A DNA stretch of 14,568 bases, taken from Prevotella sp. UBA1378. Lineage in GTDB: Bacteria; Bacteroidota; Bacteroidia; Bacteroidales; Bacteroidaceae. Positions 1-8,286 of this stretch are shown here, in pieces; position 1 is the first letter of the stretch, and each line of letters starts with the position of its first letter. A program made the translations under genes and the position numbers. The DNA lies in the NCBI GenBank assembly GCA_002305505.1, contig DBRC01000041.1:36973-51540 (forward strand), in the 5' to 3' direction. The notes under the pieces were generated by a model. That model was not told the origin of the DNA, did not search any database, and was given only the letters and a program-made list of their open reading frames with translations.

Positions 1-23
1 TGGCGGACAACGGGCAACTATCG

Positions 24-93
24 GTTTTGATTTTTGGCCATTTTTCTGAGATTTTTGGCCAAAAATCTCAGAAAAATGGCCAAAAATCAAAAC
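24..93. repeat. Perfect 70-bp spacer-less palindrome
   Basis: Every base from 24 to 93 pairs with its partner (coordinates summing to 117), and the centre lies between 58 and 59. The sequence is built from A/T runs around GGCC at 36-39, 57-60 and 78-81, so the GGCC cores sit exactly 21 bp apart, about two helical turns. It could form a cruciform, act as a bidirectional terminator for an upstream gene, or be a dispersed intergenic repeat. The sequence alone does not decide between these. Confidence 0.9.
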
Positions 94-109
94 GGTGGTA
101 TATCCTCCG

Positions 110-141
110 CCTTGCACTGGCAATGCCACCGCAGTGCAAGG
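110..141. repeat. GC-rich hairpin next to the palindrome
   Basis: CCTTGCACTG (110-119) is the exact reverse complement of CAGTGCAAGG (132-141), leaving a 12-nt loop. Flanking ATATCC (100-105) and GGATAT (142-147) extend the symmetry after a small left-side bulge. No T-run follows, so it is not a standard intrinsic terminator. It may form a composite repeat with the 70-bp palindrome. Confidence 0.7.
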
Positions 142-226
142 GGATATCGCCGTTAGGATTAACGTGATGTTCTTGCCCCGGACCCAGGTAGTAGTTGTCA
201 AACCGTAACCCTTTTCCTCTCTTCCA

Positions 227-267
227 TTTTACAAGTGCTTATGTAAAAATACCAATTATTAGGTATT
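227..267. promoter_or_regulatory. Two adjoining dyads upstream of the promoter, possible operator
   Basis: TTTTACA (227-233) pairs with TGTAAAA (242-248), and AATACC (248-253) pairs with GGTATT (262-267). Both dyads have 8-nt centres. The second abuts and slightly overlaps the putative -33 TTG at 266-268, where an operator would act. No specific regulator can be named. The first dyad might instead belong to the end of an upstream transcript. Confidence 0.35.
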
Positions 268-296
268 GCGCAGTAGCGTGGAAACGGCTAATTTTG
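266..296 (+). promoter_or_regulatory. Putative Bacteroidetes-type promoter of the operon
   Basis: TAATTTTG at 289-296 matches the Bacteroidetes -7 consensus TAnnTTTG. A TTG at 266-268 lies 20 nt upstream, in the place of the -33 element. This predicts transcription starting near 302-305 and a leader of about 60 nt before the ATG at 365. It is the only good match before the first gene, and no comparable motif was noticed in the short gaps inside the operon. Confidence 0.6.
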
Positions 297-364
297 CAAA
301 GAATATTCGTATCGGGCAAAATTGATGATGCCACATTAATATATAATATAAAGAATCTGGATGT

Positions 365-3202
365 ATGAGAAGGATAATGACGAGGTTTCTGGTAATGATT
401 GTTTCACTGATTCTCCCGGAAACCGTCTCCAGCCAAGTGAAGAGCTTTACTATCCGCGGTTCGGTAACCGACCAAAACGGTAAGGCTGTAGAGCTGGCTA
501 CCGTCAGCCTGAACAATGCCATAGCTACCGCTACCGACAACAAAGGGGCGTTCGTATTCCGCAACGTGCCGCAGGGCGACTATACATGGAGGGTGTCGTC
601 CGTGGGCTACGCGGCGGCCTCGGGCACCATGACCGTAGCCACGGGGAAGGAGACGCTCGGGGTGACGCTGCACGAACTGAGCCTCGAACTGCAGGGCGTG
701 GTGGTGACGGCCAAACAGGTGCAGATGGGGTCGAAATCGGTTATCGGCCAAGACGCCATCCGCCATATCCAGCCCAAAAGCATCGGCGACATGCTGCAGC
801 TGGTGCCGGGGAACCTCATCGAGAACCCCGACCTGAACGAACTGGCGCAGGCGCATATCCGGGAAATAGGCACCGACTATGCCAATGCCATGGGAACAGC
901 CGTCGTGGTGGACGGCACACCGCTAAGCAACGAAAGCAACCTGCAGGTGATGGGGGCCAACAAATACGGCACGCTCTCTAACCCCGGCGTTACGGGCATG
1001 AGCGCGCAGACGACGGCCGGCCGCGGCACCGACTTGCGCACGGTGAGTGCGGGCAGCGTGGAGTCGGTAGAGGTTATCCGCGGCATTCCCTCCGTGGAAT
1101 ACGGCAACCTGACATCGGGCGTGGTGATGGTGAAGACAAAGTCGGGCAGGACGCCTTACGAGGTGAAAGTGCAGGCCGACGCCAAGTCGAAACTGGTTTA
1201 TGCCGGAAAGGGGTTCGCCCTGAAAGGCGGCGGAGCCATGAATTACGGCATAGACTGGGCCCAGTCGTGGGGCGACACGCGCAAGCACTACCTCGGCTAC
1301 GACCGGCTGACGGCAACGGCCGGGTACAGCAACCAGTGGGGGCCGCTGTCGTTCAACGTGCGCGGCTCGTTCTACACCAATGTCAACAATGTGAAGACCG
1401 ACCCGCAAATGATAGAGCAGCACGCCTATTACAAGAACACCAACACGGGGGGGCGGCTCTCCGTGAACGGGCATTACCGTAACAAGCACTCGTTTATCAC
1501 GAGTCTCGACTACAACCTGTCGGGACAGTACTCGCATACCCGGGACACGCACAGCAACTGGGTATACAACCCCGACGGCGTGATATCCAATGCGCGCGAG
1601 GCCGGCATCCACGAAGCCCTGCTGAAAACCACCGGCTACCAGTCGGAATATGCCATCGACGGCAAGCCCATGAACCTGTACGCCCAGGTGGTGGCCAATA
1701 AATACATCCAGCTTTCGGAGAGCAACTACACCACGTTGAAGCTGGGTGCCGAATATACGTATGACGCCAACAAGGGCAAGGGCCTTACCTACGACGAGCA
1801 AAACCCGCCGCAAGCCTCCTCGGCCCATACCCTGCGCCCCCGTGCCTACAAGGATATTCCCGCCTTGCGCACTTTCTCGGCCTTCGTCAGCGACCGGCTC
1901 CATGCCCGCTTCGGCACCTTCGGGGCACAGCTGGAGGCCGGCGTGCGCATCAGCCGCCTCTTCCTCAACAGCGCGGAGAGCGGCGGCAACAGCGGGTATC
2001 TGGTGGCCGAGCCGCGCTTGAACGCAAACATCAGCCTGCTCACGCCCAAGAACAACCGGCTGGTAGACGACCTGTCGCTCACCGGGGGCTACGGCCTGTC
2101 GAACAAGATGCCCACCCTGCTGTACCTGTATCCCGACGCAGCTTACTATGACAACGTGAGCCTTTCATGGAACGGCGACGAAACCAGGGGCAAACTGGCG
2201 CTGATGACCACCGACGTGGTGACGAACACGATGAACCCCAGCCTGAAACCGGCGAACACCCGTAAATGGGAAATAGGGCTTTCCTTCCGCAAAGGGGCGG
2301 CAAGGGGATTCGTAACGTATTTCAACGAGAGCCACAGGAACGAATACGGATTTACCTCCGAACTGCTGTGGCAGAACTATTATGTGTTCAGTATACCATC
2401 GGACGGCAGGATGCCGGCTTTCGACCCGCAGACACAAGACGTAACTTACACCGACGCCGCCGGAGCAACGAAAACCGCCGGGAAGACGCTCAATACGCAG
2501 ATATTCTCATGGGGACGCCCCGCCAACACGACACACACCACCAAGCACGGCATAGAGTACGGCATCGACCTCGGGGAATGGCACCCGCTGCGCACGTCGC
2601 TCAGCATCAACGGCGCATGGTTCCACATCAAGCGCAAAGGCGGACAGACCACGCTGGAAACCGTCCACTCCACTTACGACTACGTAGGCATCGCCCCCGC
2701 GGGTGAAGGGTCGGTGAGGGACCGCGTAAACACCACATTCCGCTTCATCACCCACATACCTGCCGTAAGAATGATTGTGACAACATCCGTGCAGGCCGTG
2801 TGGCACGAGAGCTACCGGAATATCTGGGAGGACGAGAACGGACATCCGCGCTATTACATGGCCCAATGGAGCGACGGCAACCAATACATGTTCGTCGACC
2901 CCCTGGGCTATTACGACAAGCAGGGGGAATACCACCCGTGGCAGGCGGCCGACAAGCAGAACGCGAAGCTGAACGTGCTGATGCCACGCAACATGAGCTA
3001 CTATTACGAACGGAACGTGGTGGGGCCGTGGGCTATGCTCTCGTTCCGCTTGACGAAGGAGCTGGGGAAGACGGGCGAGGTATCCTTCATCGCCAACAAC
3101 CTCACCAACACCAAGCGTTACCACACCAACCGGCACAGTCTGTCGCGGACACAACTCTATCCGGACATGTATTTCGGTGCCGAATTAAAACTCAAGCTGT
3201 AA
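365..3202 (+). CDS. TonB-dependent outer-membrane receptor
   Basis: This 945-residue outer-membrane transporter would take up a ligand using energy from the TonB-ExbBD complex. Residues 1-24 form a signal peptide ending at VSSQ. Residues ~25-110 are a carboxypeptidase-regulatory-like extension (IRGSVTDQNGKAVELATVSL). A TonB-box-like QGVVVTAK follows at ~110-117. The plug spans ~122-260 and includes VEVIRGIPSVEYGNLTSGVV, and the rest is a 22-strand-type barrel ending in MYFGAELKLKL. Length and order are normal for Bacteroidetes receptors. It lacks an obvious SusD-like partner and is followed by DUF4876, DUF6850 and peptidase genes, which argues against a glycan-utilisation locus. The HmuY-like gene at the operon's end hints at haem, but the ligand is unproven. 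ATG at 365 is used; the in-frame ATG at 377 would also leave a signal peptide. Confidence 0.95.
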   Translation: MRRIMTRFLVMIVSLILPETVSSQVKSFTIRGSVTDQNGKAVELATVSLNNAIATATDNKGAFVFRNVPQGDYTWRVSSVGYAAASGTMTVATGKETLGVTLHELSLELQGVVVTAKQVQMGSKSVIGQDAIRHIQPKSIGDMLQLVPGNLIENPDLNELAQAHIREIGTDYANAMGTAVVVDGTPLSNESNLQVMGANKYGTLSNPGVTGMSAQTTAGRGTDLRTVSAGSVESVEVIRGIPSVEYGNLTSGVVMVKTKSGRTPYEVKVQADAKSKLVYAGKGFALKGGGAMNYGIDWAQSWGDTRKHYLGYDRLTATAGYSNQWGPLSFNVRGSFYTNVNNVKTDPQMIEQHAYYKNTNTGGRLSVNGHYRNKHSFITSLDYNLSGQYSHTRDTHSNWVYNPDGVISNAREAGIHEALLKTTGYQSEYAIDGKPMNLYAQVVANKYIQLSESNYTTLKLGAEYTYDANKGKGLTYDEQNPPQASSAHTLRPRAYKDIPALRTFSAFVSDRLHARFGTFGAQLEAGVRISRLFLNSAESGGNSGYLVAEPRLNANISLLTPKNNRLVDDLSLTGGYGLSNKMPTLLYLYPDAAYYDNVSLSWNGDETRGKLALMTTDVVTNTMNPSLKPANTRKWEIGLSFRKGAARGFVTYFNESHRNEYGFTSELLWQNYYVFSIPSDGRMPAFDPQTQDVTYTDAAGATKTAGKTLNTQIFSWGRPANTTHTTKHGIEYGIDLGEWHPLRTSLSINGAWFHIKRKGGQTTLETVHSTYDYVGIAPAGEGSVRDRVNTTFRFITHIPAVRMIVTTSVQAVWHESYRNIWEDENGHPRYYMAQWSDGNQYMFVDPLGYYDKQGEYHPWQAADKQNAKLNVLMPRNMSYYYERNVVGPWAMLSFRLTKELGKTGEVSFIANNLTNTKRYHTNRHSLSRTQLYPDMYFGAELKLKL

Positions 3203-3252
3203 CTGCCGCATCAATGATAACCACATTTAATTATATATAAAAAAAGAGAATC

Positions 3253-4467
3253 ATGAGTAAAAAAACAAAACTGTTTGTGCTGTGCCTGTTGGCCGGCACC
3301 ATGGCCCCAACGCTCGTCTCCTGCAGCAGCGACGACGACAAAGTGCAGAGCTATCCGCTCACCATCAACTTCACGCCCGGCGACGGACTCACGGCGGCAG
3401 ACATCAGCAACGTGAAAGTGATCGTCAGCGGCACGGCCGGAAACGATACCGTCACCATGAATACGCTGGCAACAACGACGCTGACCAAGGTACAGGGACA
3501 ATACAAAATCACCGTTACGGGAAAAGTGACCGACGAGGCGGCTGCCTACGTCAACGGCACGGCCTCCGTCGACCTGTATGCCGAGCAGAGCGTGAACGTA
3601 AACCTGTCGAAGCGCATCGAAAGCCCGCTGGTGTTCAAAACCCTCTATACGACGGCCGGCGCGCAGTATTACATGCTCGACGGCTACTTCGAAATAGTCA
3701 ACAACTCCGACGAGGTGCAGTACCTCGACCAGCTCATCCTCTCTGCTCCTACGGGTAATGCCAAACAAGCCAACGCATGGCAGGCCAACGGCATCACCGA
3801 CTTATACGAAAGCGGGCAGGGCACCGTCATCGCATTCCCGGGTTCGGGAAAGGACTACCCGCTGCAGCCGGGCGCCTTTGTGGTCATCGCCAACGAGGCG
3901 CTCAACCACACACTGGCCTACGGCGACGACGAGAGCAAGCGCGAGGAATACGCCAAGAGCCCGAACCTGATAAATGCCGACTGGGAAATATACCTCAATA
4001 CGGGCGATGCCGACAACCCCGACGTGCCTAACCTCGAGGTCATCTTCTCTAACAACAAGTACATGAAAGCATTCGGGCTGGGCGTAATGGGGCGCTCGTA
4101 TATCCTTGCCAAACTGCCTGAGGGGACATCGCCCAAGGCTTTTGCGGCAAACGAAAGCAACATACAAACCACCCCGGGCACCAGCTCGTCGATGACATAT
4201 CTGATGATACCGGCCAAATACGTGCTTGACGCCGTGGACCTCTATAACCCGAACACCGAAACGGCCGACCATTACCCCACGTTCTTGCCGAAGGACGACG
4301 CTACCGGCGTGCATTGCTCGGGCAGTTACCAAGGCAAGTGCGTACGCCGGAAGGTGAGCAAGATAGAGAACGGGCGCGTGTACTATCAGGACACCAACAA
4401 TTCTTCTGCCGATTTCAAGAACAACCAGGACAACACGCCCCGCTTTGTTCCTACGGCTGTTGATTGA
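3253..4467 (+). CDS. DUF4876-type lipoprotein
   Basis: The product is a 404-residue lipoprotein with a clear signal peptide and lipobox, LVSC, with the lipidated Cys at residue 24 followed by SSDDD, an acidic start like those of many surface-exposed Bacteroidetes lipoproteins. Residues ~32-117 look like an immunoglobulin-like or regulatory-domain sandwich (YPLTINFTPGDGL to VNVNLSK). The remainder carries YFEIVNNSDEVQYLDQLIL, reminiscent of a lamin-tail-like fold, and a TGVHCSGSYQGKCVRR segment near the end. From memory it resembles the uncharacterised DUF4876 family, which sits beside TonB receptors in Bacteroidales. Its position directly after the receptor gene suggests a surface accessory that binds ligand or caps the receptor, but no biochemical role is established. 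The DUF assignment comes from pattern recognition, not a search. Confidence 0.82.
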   Translation: MSKKTKLFVLCLLAGTMAPTLVSCSSDDDKVQSYPLTINFTPGDGLTAADISNVKVIVSGTAGNDTVTMNTLATTTLTKVQGQYKITVTGKVTDEAAAYVNGTASVDLYAEQSVNVNLSKRIESPLVFKTLYTTAGAQYYMLDGYFEIVNNSDEVQYLDQLILSAPTGNAKQANAWQANGITDLYESGQGTVIAFPGSGKDYPLQPGAFVVIANEALNHTLAYGDDESKREEYAKSPNLINADWEIYLNTGDADNPDVPNLEVIFSNNKYMKAFGLGVMGRSYILAKLPEGTSPKAFAANESNIQTTPGTSSSMTYLMIPAKYVLDAVDLYNPNTETADHYPTFLPKDDATGVHCSGSYQGKCVRRKVSKIENGRVYYQDTNNSSADFKNNQDNTPRFVPTAVD

Positions 4468-4487
4468 CTTTTTGGGTTAACAAAAAA

Positions 4488-6056
4488 ATGAAACATTTTG
4501 TTTTGACAATACTGTACCTGTCGGCATTCAGCGCCGCAACGGGCCAGACATGGCAGGAAACCGACATCAACTCCACCGCGAACATACGCTACCGGAGCAG
4601 TAACCCGGCGCGCCTGTCGTATAACGCCCTGCACAGCTTCTCGGCGGCTGTAATCGATTACCAGCTGCAAAGCGGCGGGTTCCATGATGCCGCACAGTCG
4701 GGCAGCGCAAGAAACCTGAATGTAACCGTGGGCGGTTTGCACCGCGTAGGGAAGGTCGACTTGTCAGGACACATCAGCTATCACAACACCAAGGAGGAGA
4801 ACCACAGGTGGAACAGCACGCTGTGGCTCCATCCTTACAATGATTTCATCCTCTGCGATTCGGTCGCCAGCGATGTTACCACGGAGTCGTTCGACATGCA
4901 CGCTGCCGCGTCGTGGCGACTGTCTGAGGCACTGAAGGCCGCACTCGGGATAGGGCTGAAGGTGGGCAGCCGAAGCGACCAGACCGACCCGCGCCCCAAG
5001 ACCAACACGTCGGTGATTCCCATCAGTGCCGGCATCGACTATACATTGGGAAGGGCATGGGCTGTGGGCATCTCGGCCGGGATACAGCTCTACCGCTCGG
5101 ACATCAGCTACACCAGTATCGACCCCCAGAAAGACCGTGTCTACTTCATCATGAAAGGCATGGGCGATTACTACAAGCGCTCCGTGAGCAGCGACGGGAG
5201 CTATAGCCGCGACTACAAAGGCAACACATGGAACGCCGCCCTGCAAGCTGTATGGACAGGCTCTTCCGCGCAAGACTTTATGGAGCTGAGCTATGCCTCG
5301 GGATATGAAGATGCCGAGGACGGCGGTTCGGCGTATACCTTCAAGGGGGGCGATTACGGACAGCAAACCGTTGCTTTCACCAACCGCCTGAAGGTGGAAA
5401 GGGGGCGCAGCCTGCACGATGTCTCCATCGGTGCACGCTTCTTGACCGGCAAGGGGACATGGTACGAACAGAAACGCCAAGTAGACACCGAGCACGCCAA
5501 CCGCGTGTACTATGAGGTGCTGAGCAAAAACCGTATCCAGGATTTATCTTCGCTGCACCTTTCGGCGGCTTACCGCTACACGAACTACCGGAAGGACATC
5601 AACAGCGACAGGCTGTACGCCGAACTGCGCGCAGACTTCAACAATACCGTGCGCAAGCATTACCTGGGCTCGTCATCGCCTGAACAGGAGGCTGCAACGC
5701 TCGACGTGGGCGCTGCCGTCGGGAAGGTGTTCAGGATAAAGCAGGCGACGATTCTTACCCAGCTGGGCGGCGGCTGCAAACTGCCGCTTGCAAAGAAGTA
5801 CGCCAGTGCCTCCAACGTCGCGGCCGAAGGCGACATCACGGGCATCTATACGGCCCGCCAATTCGAATACGCAACGGCGGCACAGGCTTACTTCGGCATG
5901 TTGGCCGATGCCAGCATACCGGTGGGCGGCAATCTTCGGGGCGGCATGTTCGTCAAGGCATCCGGCCTGTTCTATGCAGGCAACGGGGAGTTTTGGCAGG
6001 GGTACAGCGGAAAGTCGCTCACGAAAGCGGCCACCGGGTTCTACCTTCTTTTCTGA
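4488..6056 (+). CDS. DUF6850-type outer-membrane beta-barrel protein
   Basis: The product is 522 residues with an N-terminal signal peptide (MKHFVLTILYLSAFSAATG). It consists throughout of alternating polar and aromatic beta-strand segments and ends in TGFYLLF with a C-terminal Phe, the usual ending of a barrel inserted by the BAM complex. It resembles the family annotated DUF6850 outer-membrane beta-barrel, whose function is unknown. ATG at 4488 was chosen because it begins the signal peptide directly. An upstream in-frame TTG at 4464 would add MTFWVNKK and overlap the previous stop. The gap from the DUF4876 gene is 20 nt, so co-transcription is likely. It may be a second channel or a partner barrel for the receptor and lipoprotein, which is inference. 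Confidence 0.78.
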   Translation: MKHFVLTILYLSAFSAATGQTWQETDINSTANIRYRSSNPARLSYNALHSFSAAVIDYQLQSGGFHDAAQSGSARNLNVTVGGLHRVGKVDLSGHISYHNTKEENHRWNSTLWLHPYNDFILCDSVASDVTTESFDMHAAASWRLSEALKAALGIGLKVGSRSDQTDPRPKTNTSVIPISAGIDYTLGRAWAVGISAGIQLYRSDISYTSIDPQKDRVYFIMKGMGDYYKRSVSSDGSYSRDYKGNTWNAALQAVWTGSSAQDFMELSYASGYEDAEDGGSAYTFKGGDYGQQTVAFTNRLKVERGRSLHDVSIGARFLTGKGTWYEQKRQVDTEHANRVYYEVLSKNRIQDLSSLHLSAAYRYTNYRKDINSDRLYAELRADFNNTVRKHYLGSSSPEQEAATLDVGAAVGKVFRIKQATILTQLGGGCKLPLAKKYASASNVAAEGDITGIYTARQFEYATAAQAYFGMLADASIPVGGNLRGGMFVKASGLFYAGNGEFWQGYSGKSLTKAATGFYLLF

Positions 6057-6079
6057 CGTTCAATCCATCTACAGACAAT

Positions 6080-8272
6080 ATGACAACACCCCACTCACTT
6101 TTGCGGGCACTGCTCCTGACACTGCTGCTCACCGCTGCACTGACGCCGGCGGCGGGCAAGGCACGCCGCGGACTGGCCGTCGTCATCGACCCTGTCAGCC
6201 GGCAGCAGGCTGCCGCTGAACTGCAGGCATACATACAGGCACTCGAAGAGGTGCAACGGTTTAAGGTATACACCGTCGTCGACCGGTGGGGCGTGCCCGA
6301 CTCCATCCGCCGGGAGCTTATCCGCTTGCATCAACTGAAAAGAAACCCCATCGTGGGAGTCGTGCTCATCGGCGACATCCCGGTGGCGATGGTGCGCGAC
6401 GCACAGCACCTTTGCAGTGCTTTCAAAATGAGCCAGGAACAGCCGTGGCGAGAATCGTCGGTACCTACCGACCGCTTCTACGACGATTTCGGACTGCAGT
6501 ACGAGTTCCTGAAACGCGACTCTACGGCTCCTTACTTCTATTATTCGCTGAAAGCGGAAGGCAACCAGCAGATACGGCCTGCGCTCTTCAGCGGACGCAT
6601 ACGCCCGACGGATGCCGGCGGCACGTCGCGCTACGGAAAGCTGCGGGCTTACCTGGCCAAGGCTGCCGAGGCGAAACGCCGGCCGGAGCCGGTGAAGGCG
6701 GTCTTCGTGTTTACCGGCAGCGGCAGCTTGTCGGAATCGAAAAGGGCCCACATCGACGAACTGTACGCCATGCGCGAACATTTCCCGTCATTAGCCGGCA
6801 GTACCGGTGCGTACAGCTACATGGACTATTCGGATGAGCCCTACATCAAGCAGCGGTTGATGAACGAGATGATGCGCCCCGACTTGAGTATCGGGCTGAT
6901 GCACCATCACGGCGATGCCGGAACGCAATACCTCAGCTCGTACCCGAAGCCTTCGGATGCCCGCGAGGCCAAGGAGTACCTGCTGCACTGCTACGGCGAA
7001 CGACTGCGGCGGGCGCACAGGTACAAAGAGCGGATAGACAGCGTGAAGGAGGTGCTCTGCCGGCGCGACGGCATCCCTGCCGGCTGGCTCGACCCGATGA
7101 CGGAGCATGAGCTCGACCTCCAGGATTCTGCCGCGGACAGCCGCATGAACCTTACACTGCCCGACTTCGCACGCTGGGGATACCGCCCCAACTGCCGGTT
7201 GGCAATTTACGATGCCTGCTACAACGGCTCGTTCCACCGCGACGACTGTATCGCCAATGAATACATCTTCCAGCCGGGCAAGACCATCGCCGGCATCGGG
7301 GCAACCGTAAACGTGCTGCAGGACAAATGGCCCGACCGCTATTTGGGACTGATGGCACAGGGGATGATGGCCGGCTATCTGAACATGTACAACATCGACC
7401 TCGAAACGCATGTCATCGGCGACCCCACTTTTGCCTTCGCTCCGGAACCCGGCAGCATCGACATCAACGGGCTCCTCGCCACGGCTAAGCCGAACGACTG
7501 GCTGCGGCTACTGGAAACGAATCCTCACCCGGATGTGCAGGCGATGGCCATCGGCCAACTGAAAGACAGCAGGCTGCTGAGCGACGCCAGACTGGAGGGC
7601 CTGTTACGGCGGTCGGCCAGCGCACAAGTGCGCCTGCAGGCTTTCGTCACCCTTAGGGACCGTAACGGCGCAGGCCTTGCGGACGTCATCCGCATCGCTG
7701 CTTCCGACAACTTCGAACTGACACAGCGCTTTGCGGTGAACGCCTTGACGAAATGCGGGGACCCGCAGCTGATACCAACGCTGGCCCAGCTGCTCACTGC
7801 CCCCAACACTTCGGCACGGGTGGCTTTCAATGCAATGCAAGCGGTGCAATTCTTCCCTGAAGGCGAGTTGATAGCTGCCGTAAACCGCTGTATCGACGAC
7901 AGGGCGCCGTATGTAGTAGCGCCCGACAGCTACCGGAAGCAACTGCTGGAAGAGATAAGCAAATATGCCGGGAGGTGGACCGGCAGCATAGGGCAGCTCT
8001 GCCGCGGCGAACTGTCTCCGCGAAAGGCGTCGGCGCAGGCTGGCTTCATGAAGATTTACCTGCCGCCATGGATGGCCGGACAGGTGGCTGCTTACACGGA
8101 GCAATGCGGGGACACGGCATTGCAGCGGCAGCTGCTCCAGGCGCTGGGATGGCACAGGCTGGCTTACCGCCATGCCGACATCAGGGAAACGGCCAGGCGC
8201 ATGAGCGGCAATCCCTGTCTGCCCGGAGAAGTGAGGCGCGAAGCCTTGAAAACATGGAAAAGAATCAAATAA
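6080..8272 (+). CDS. Exported C25 (gingipain)-like peptidase with HEAT-like repeats, copy A
   Basis: The 730-residue product has a hydrophobic signal peptide (residues ~5-26). Residues ~30-455 have the layout of peptidase family C25 (clan CD): VVLIGDIPVAM (~94-104), VPTDRFYDDFGLQY (~128-141), a GRIRPTD segment (~172), a probable catalytic His in GLMHHHGD (275-277), a probable nucleophile Cys380 in DACYNGSFHRDDC, and HVIGDPTF (~444-451). From ~470 to the end it is helical with HEAT/PBS-lyase-like repeats, for example LTQRFAVNALTKCGDPQLIP. The His-to-Cys spacing of ~100 residues is much longer than the ~33 I recall for gingipains and includes a helical insertion. No type IX secretion C-terminal domain is visible, so it may stay in the periplasm. 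ATG at 6080 starts the signal peptide, whereas the in-frame ATG at 5993 would overlap the barrel gene. Activity and substrate are unproven. Confidence 0.82.
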   Translation: MTTPHSLLRALLLTLLLTAALTPAAGKARRGLAVVIDPVSRQQAAAELQAYIQALEEVQRFKVYTVVDRWGVPDSIRRELIRLHQLKRNPIVGVVLIGDIPVAMVRDAQHLCSAFKMSQEQPWRESSVPTDRFYDDFGLQYEFLKRDSTAPYFYYSLKAEGNQQIRPALFSGRIRPTDAGGTSRYGKLRAYLAKAAEAKRRPEPVKAVFVFTGSGSLSESKRAHIDELYAMREHFPSLAGSTGAYSYMDYSDEPYIKQRLMNEMMRPDLSIGLMHHHGDAGTQYLSSYPKPSDAREAKEYLLHCYGERLRRAHRYKERIDSVKEVLCRRDGIPAGWLDPMTEHELDLQDSAADSRMNLTLPDFARWGYRPNCRLAIYDACYNGSFHRDDCIANEYIFQPGKTIAGIGATVNVLQDKWPDRYLGLMAQGMMAGYLNMYNIDLETHVIGDPTFAFAPEPGSIDINGLLATAKPNDWLRLLETNPHPDVQAMAIGQLKDSRLLSDARLEGLLRRSASAQVRLQAFVTLRDRNGAGLADVIRIAASDNFELTQRFAVNALTKCGDPQLIPTLAQLLTAPNTSARVAFNAMQAVQFFPEGELIAAVNRCIDDRAPYVVAPDSYRKQLLEEISKYAGRWTGSIGQLCRGELSPRKASAQAGFMKIYLPPWMAGQVAAYTEQCGDTALQRQLLQALGWHRLAYRHADIRETARRMSGNPCLPGEVRREALKTWKRIK

Positions 8273-8286
8273 GCAAAAAACAAAAC

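Larger units (their letters stand above)
1..364. other. Non-coding upstream region of the operon
   Basis: No convincing coding sequence is visible on either strand. The stretch contains a 70-bp perfect palindrome (24-93), a GC-rich hairpin (110-141), a short dyad CGTTA-N4-TAACG (151-164), two further dyads with 8-nt loops (227-248 and 248-267) and a Bacteroidetes-type promoter (266-296). The predicted transcript leader of about 60 nt is too short for a cobalamin riboswitch, which often precedes TonB-receptor genes, and no such motif was recognised. Confidence 0.7.

Noticed and set aside
150..364. Cobalamin or other riboswitch upstream of the TonB receptor
   Set aside because: The predicted leader is about 60 nt and no B12-box or similar conserved string was seen.
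365..3202. SusC-type polysaccharide-utilisation receptor
   Set aside because: No SusD-like gene, glycoside hydrolase or other glycan gene is nearby. The neighbours are peptidases and an HmuY-like protein.
3203..3252. Separate promoter before the DUF4876 gene
   Set aside because: The 50-nt gap is AT-rich, but no TAnnTTTG match is present, so co-transcription is simpler.
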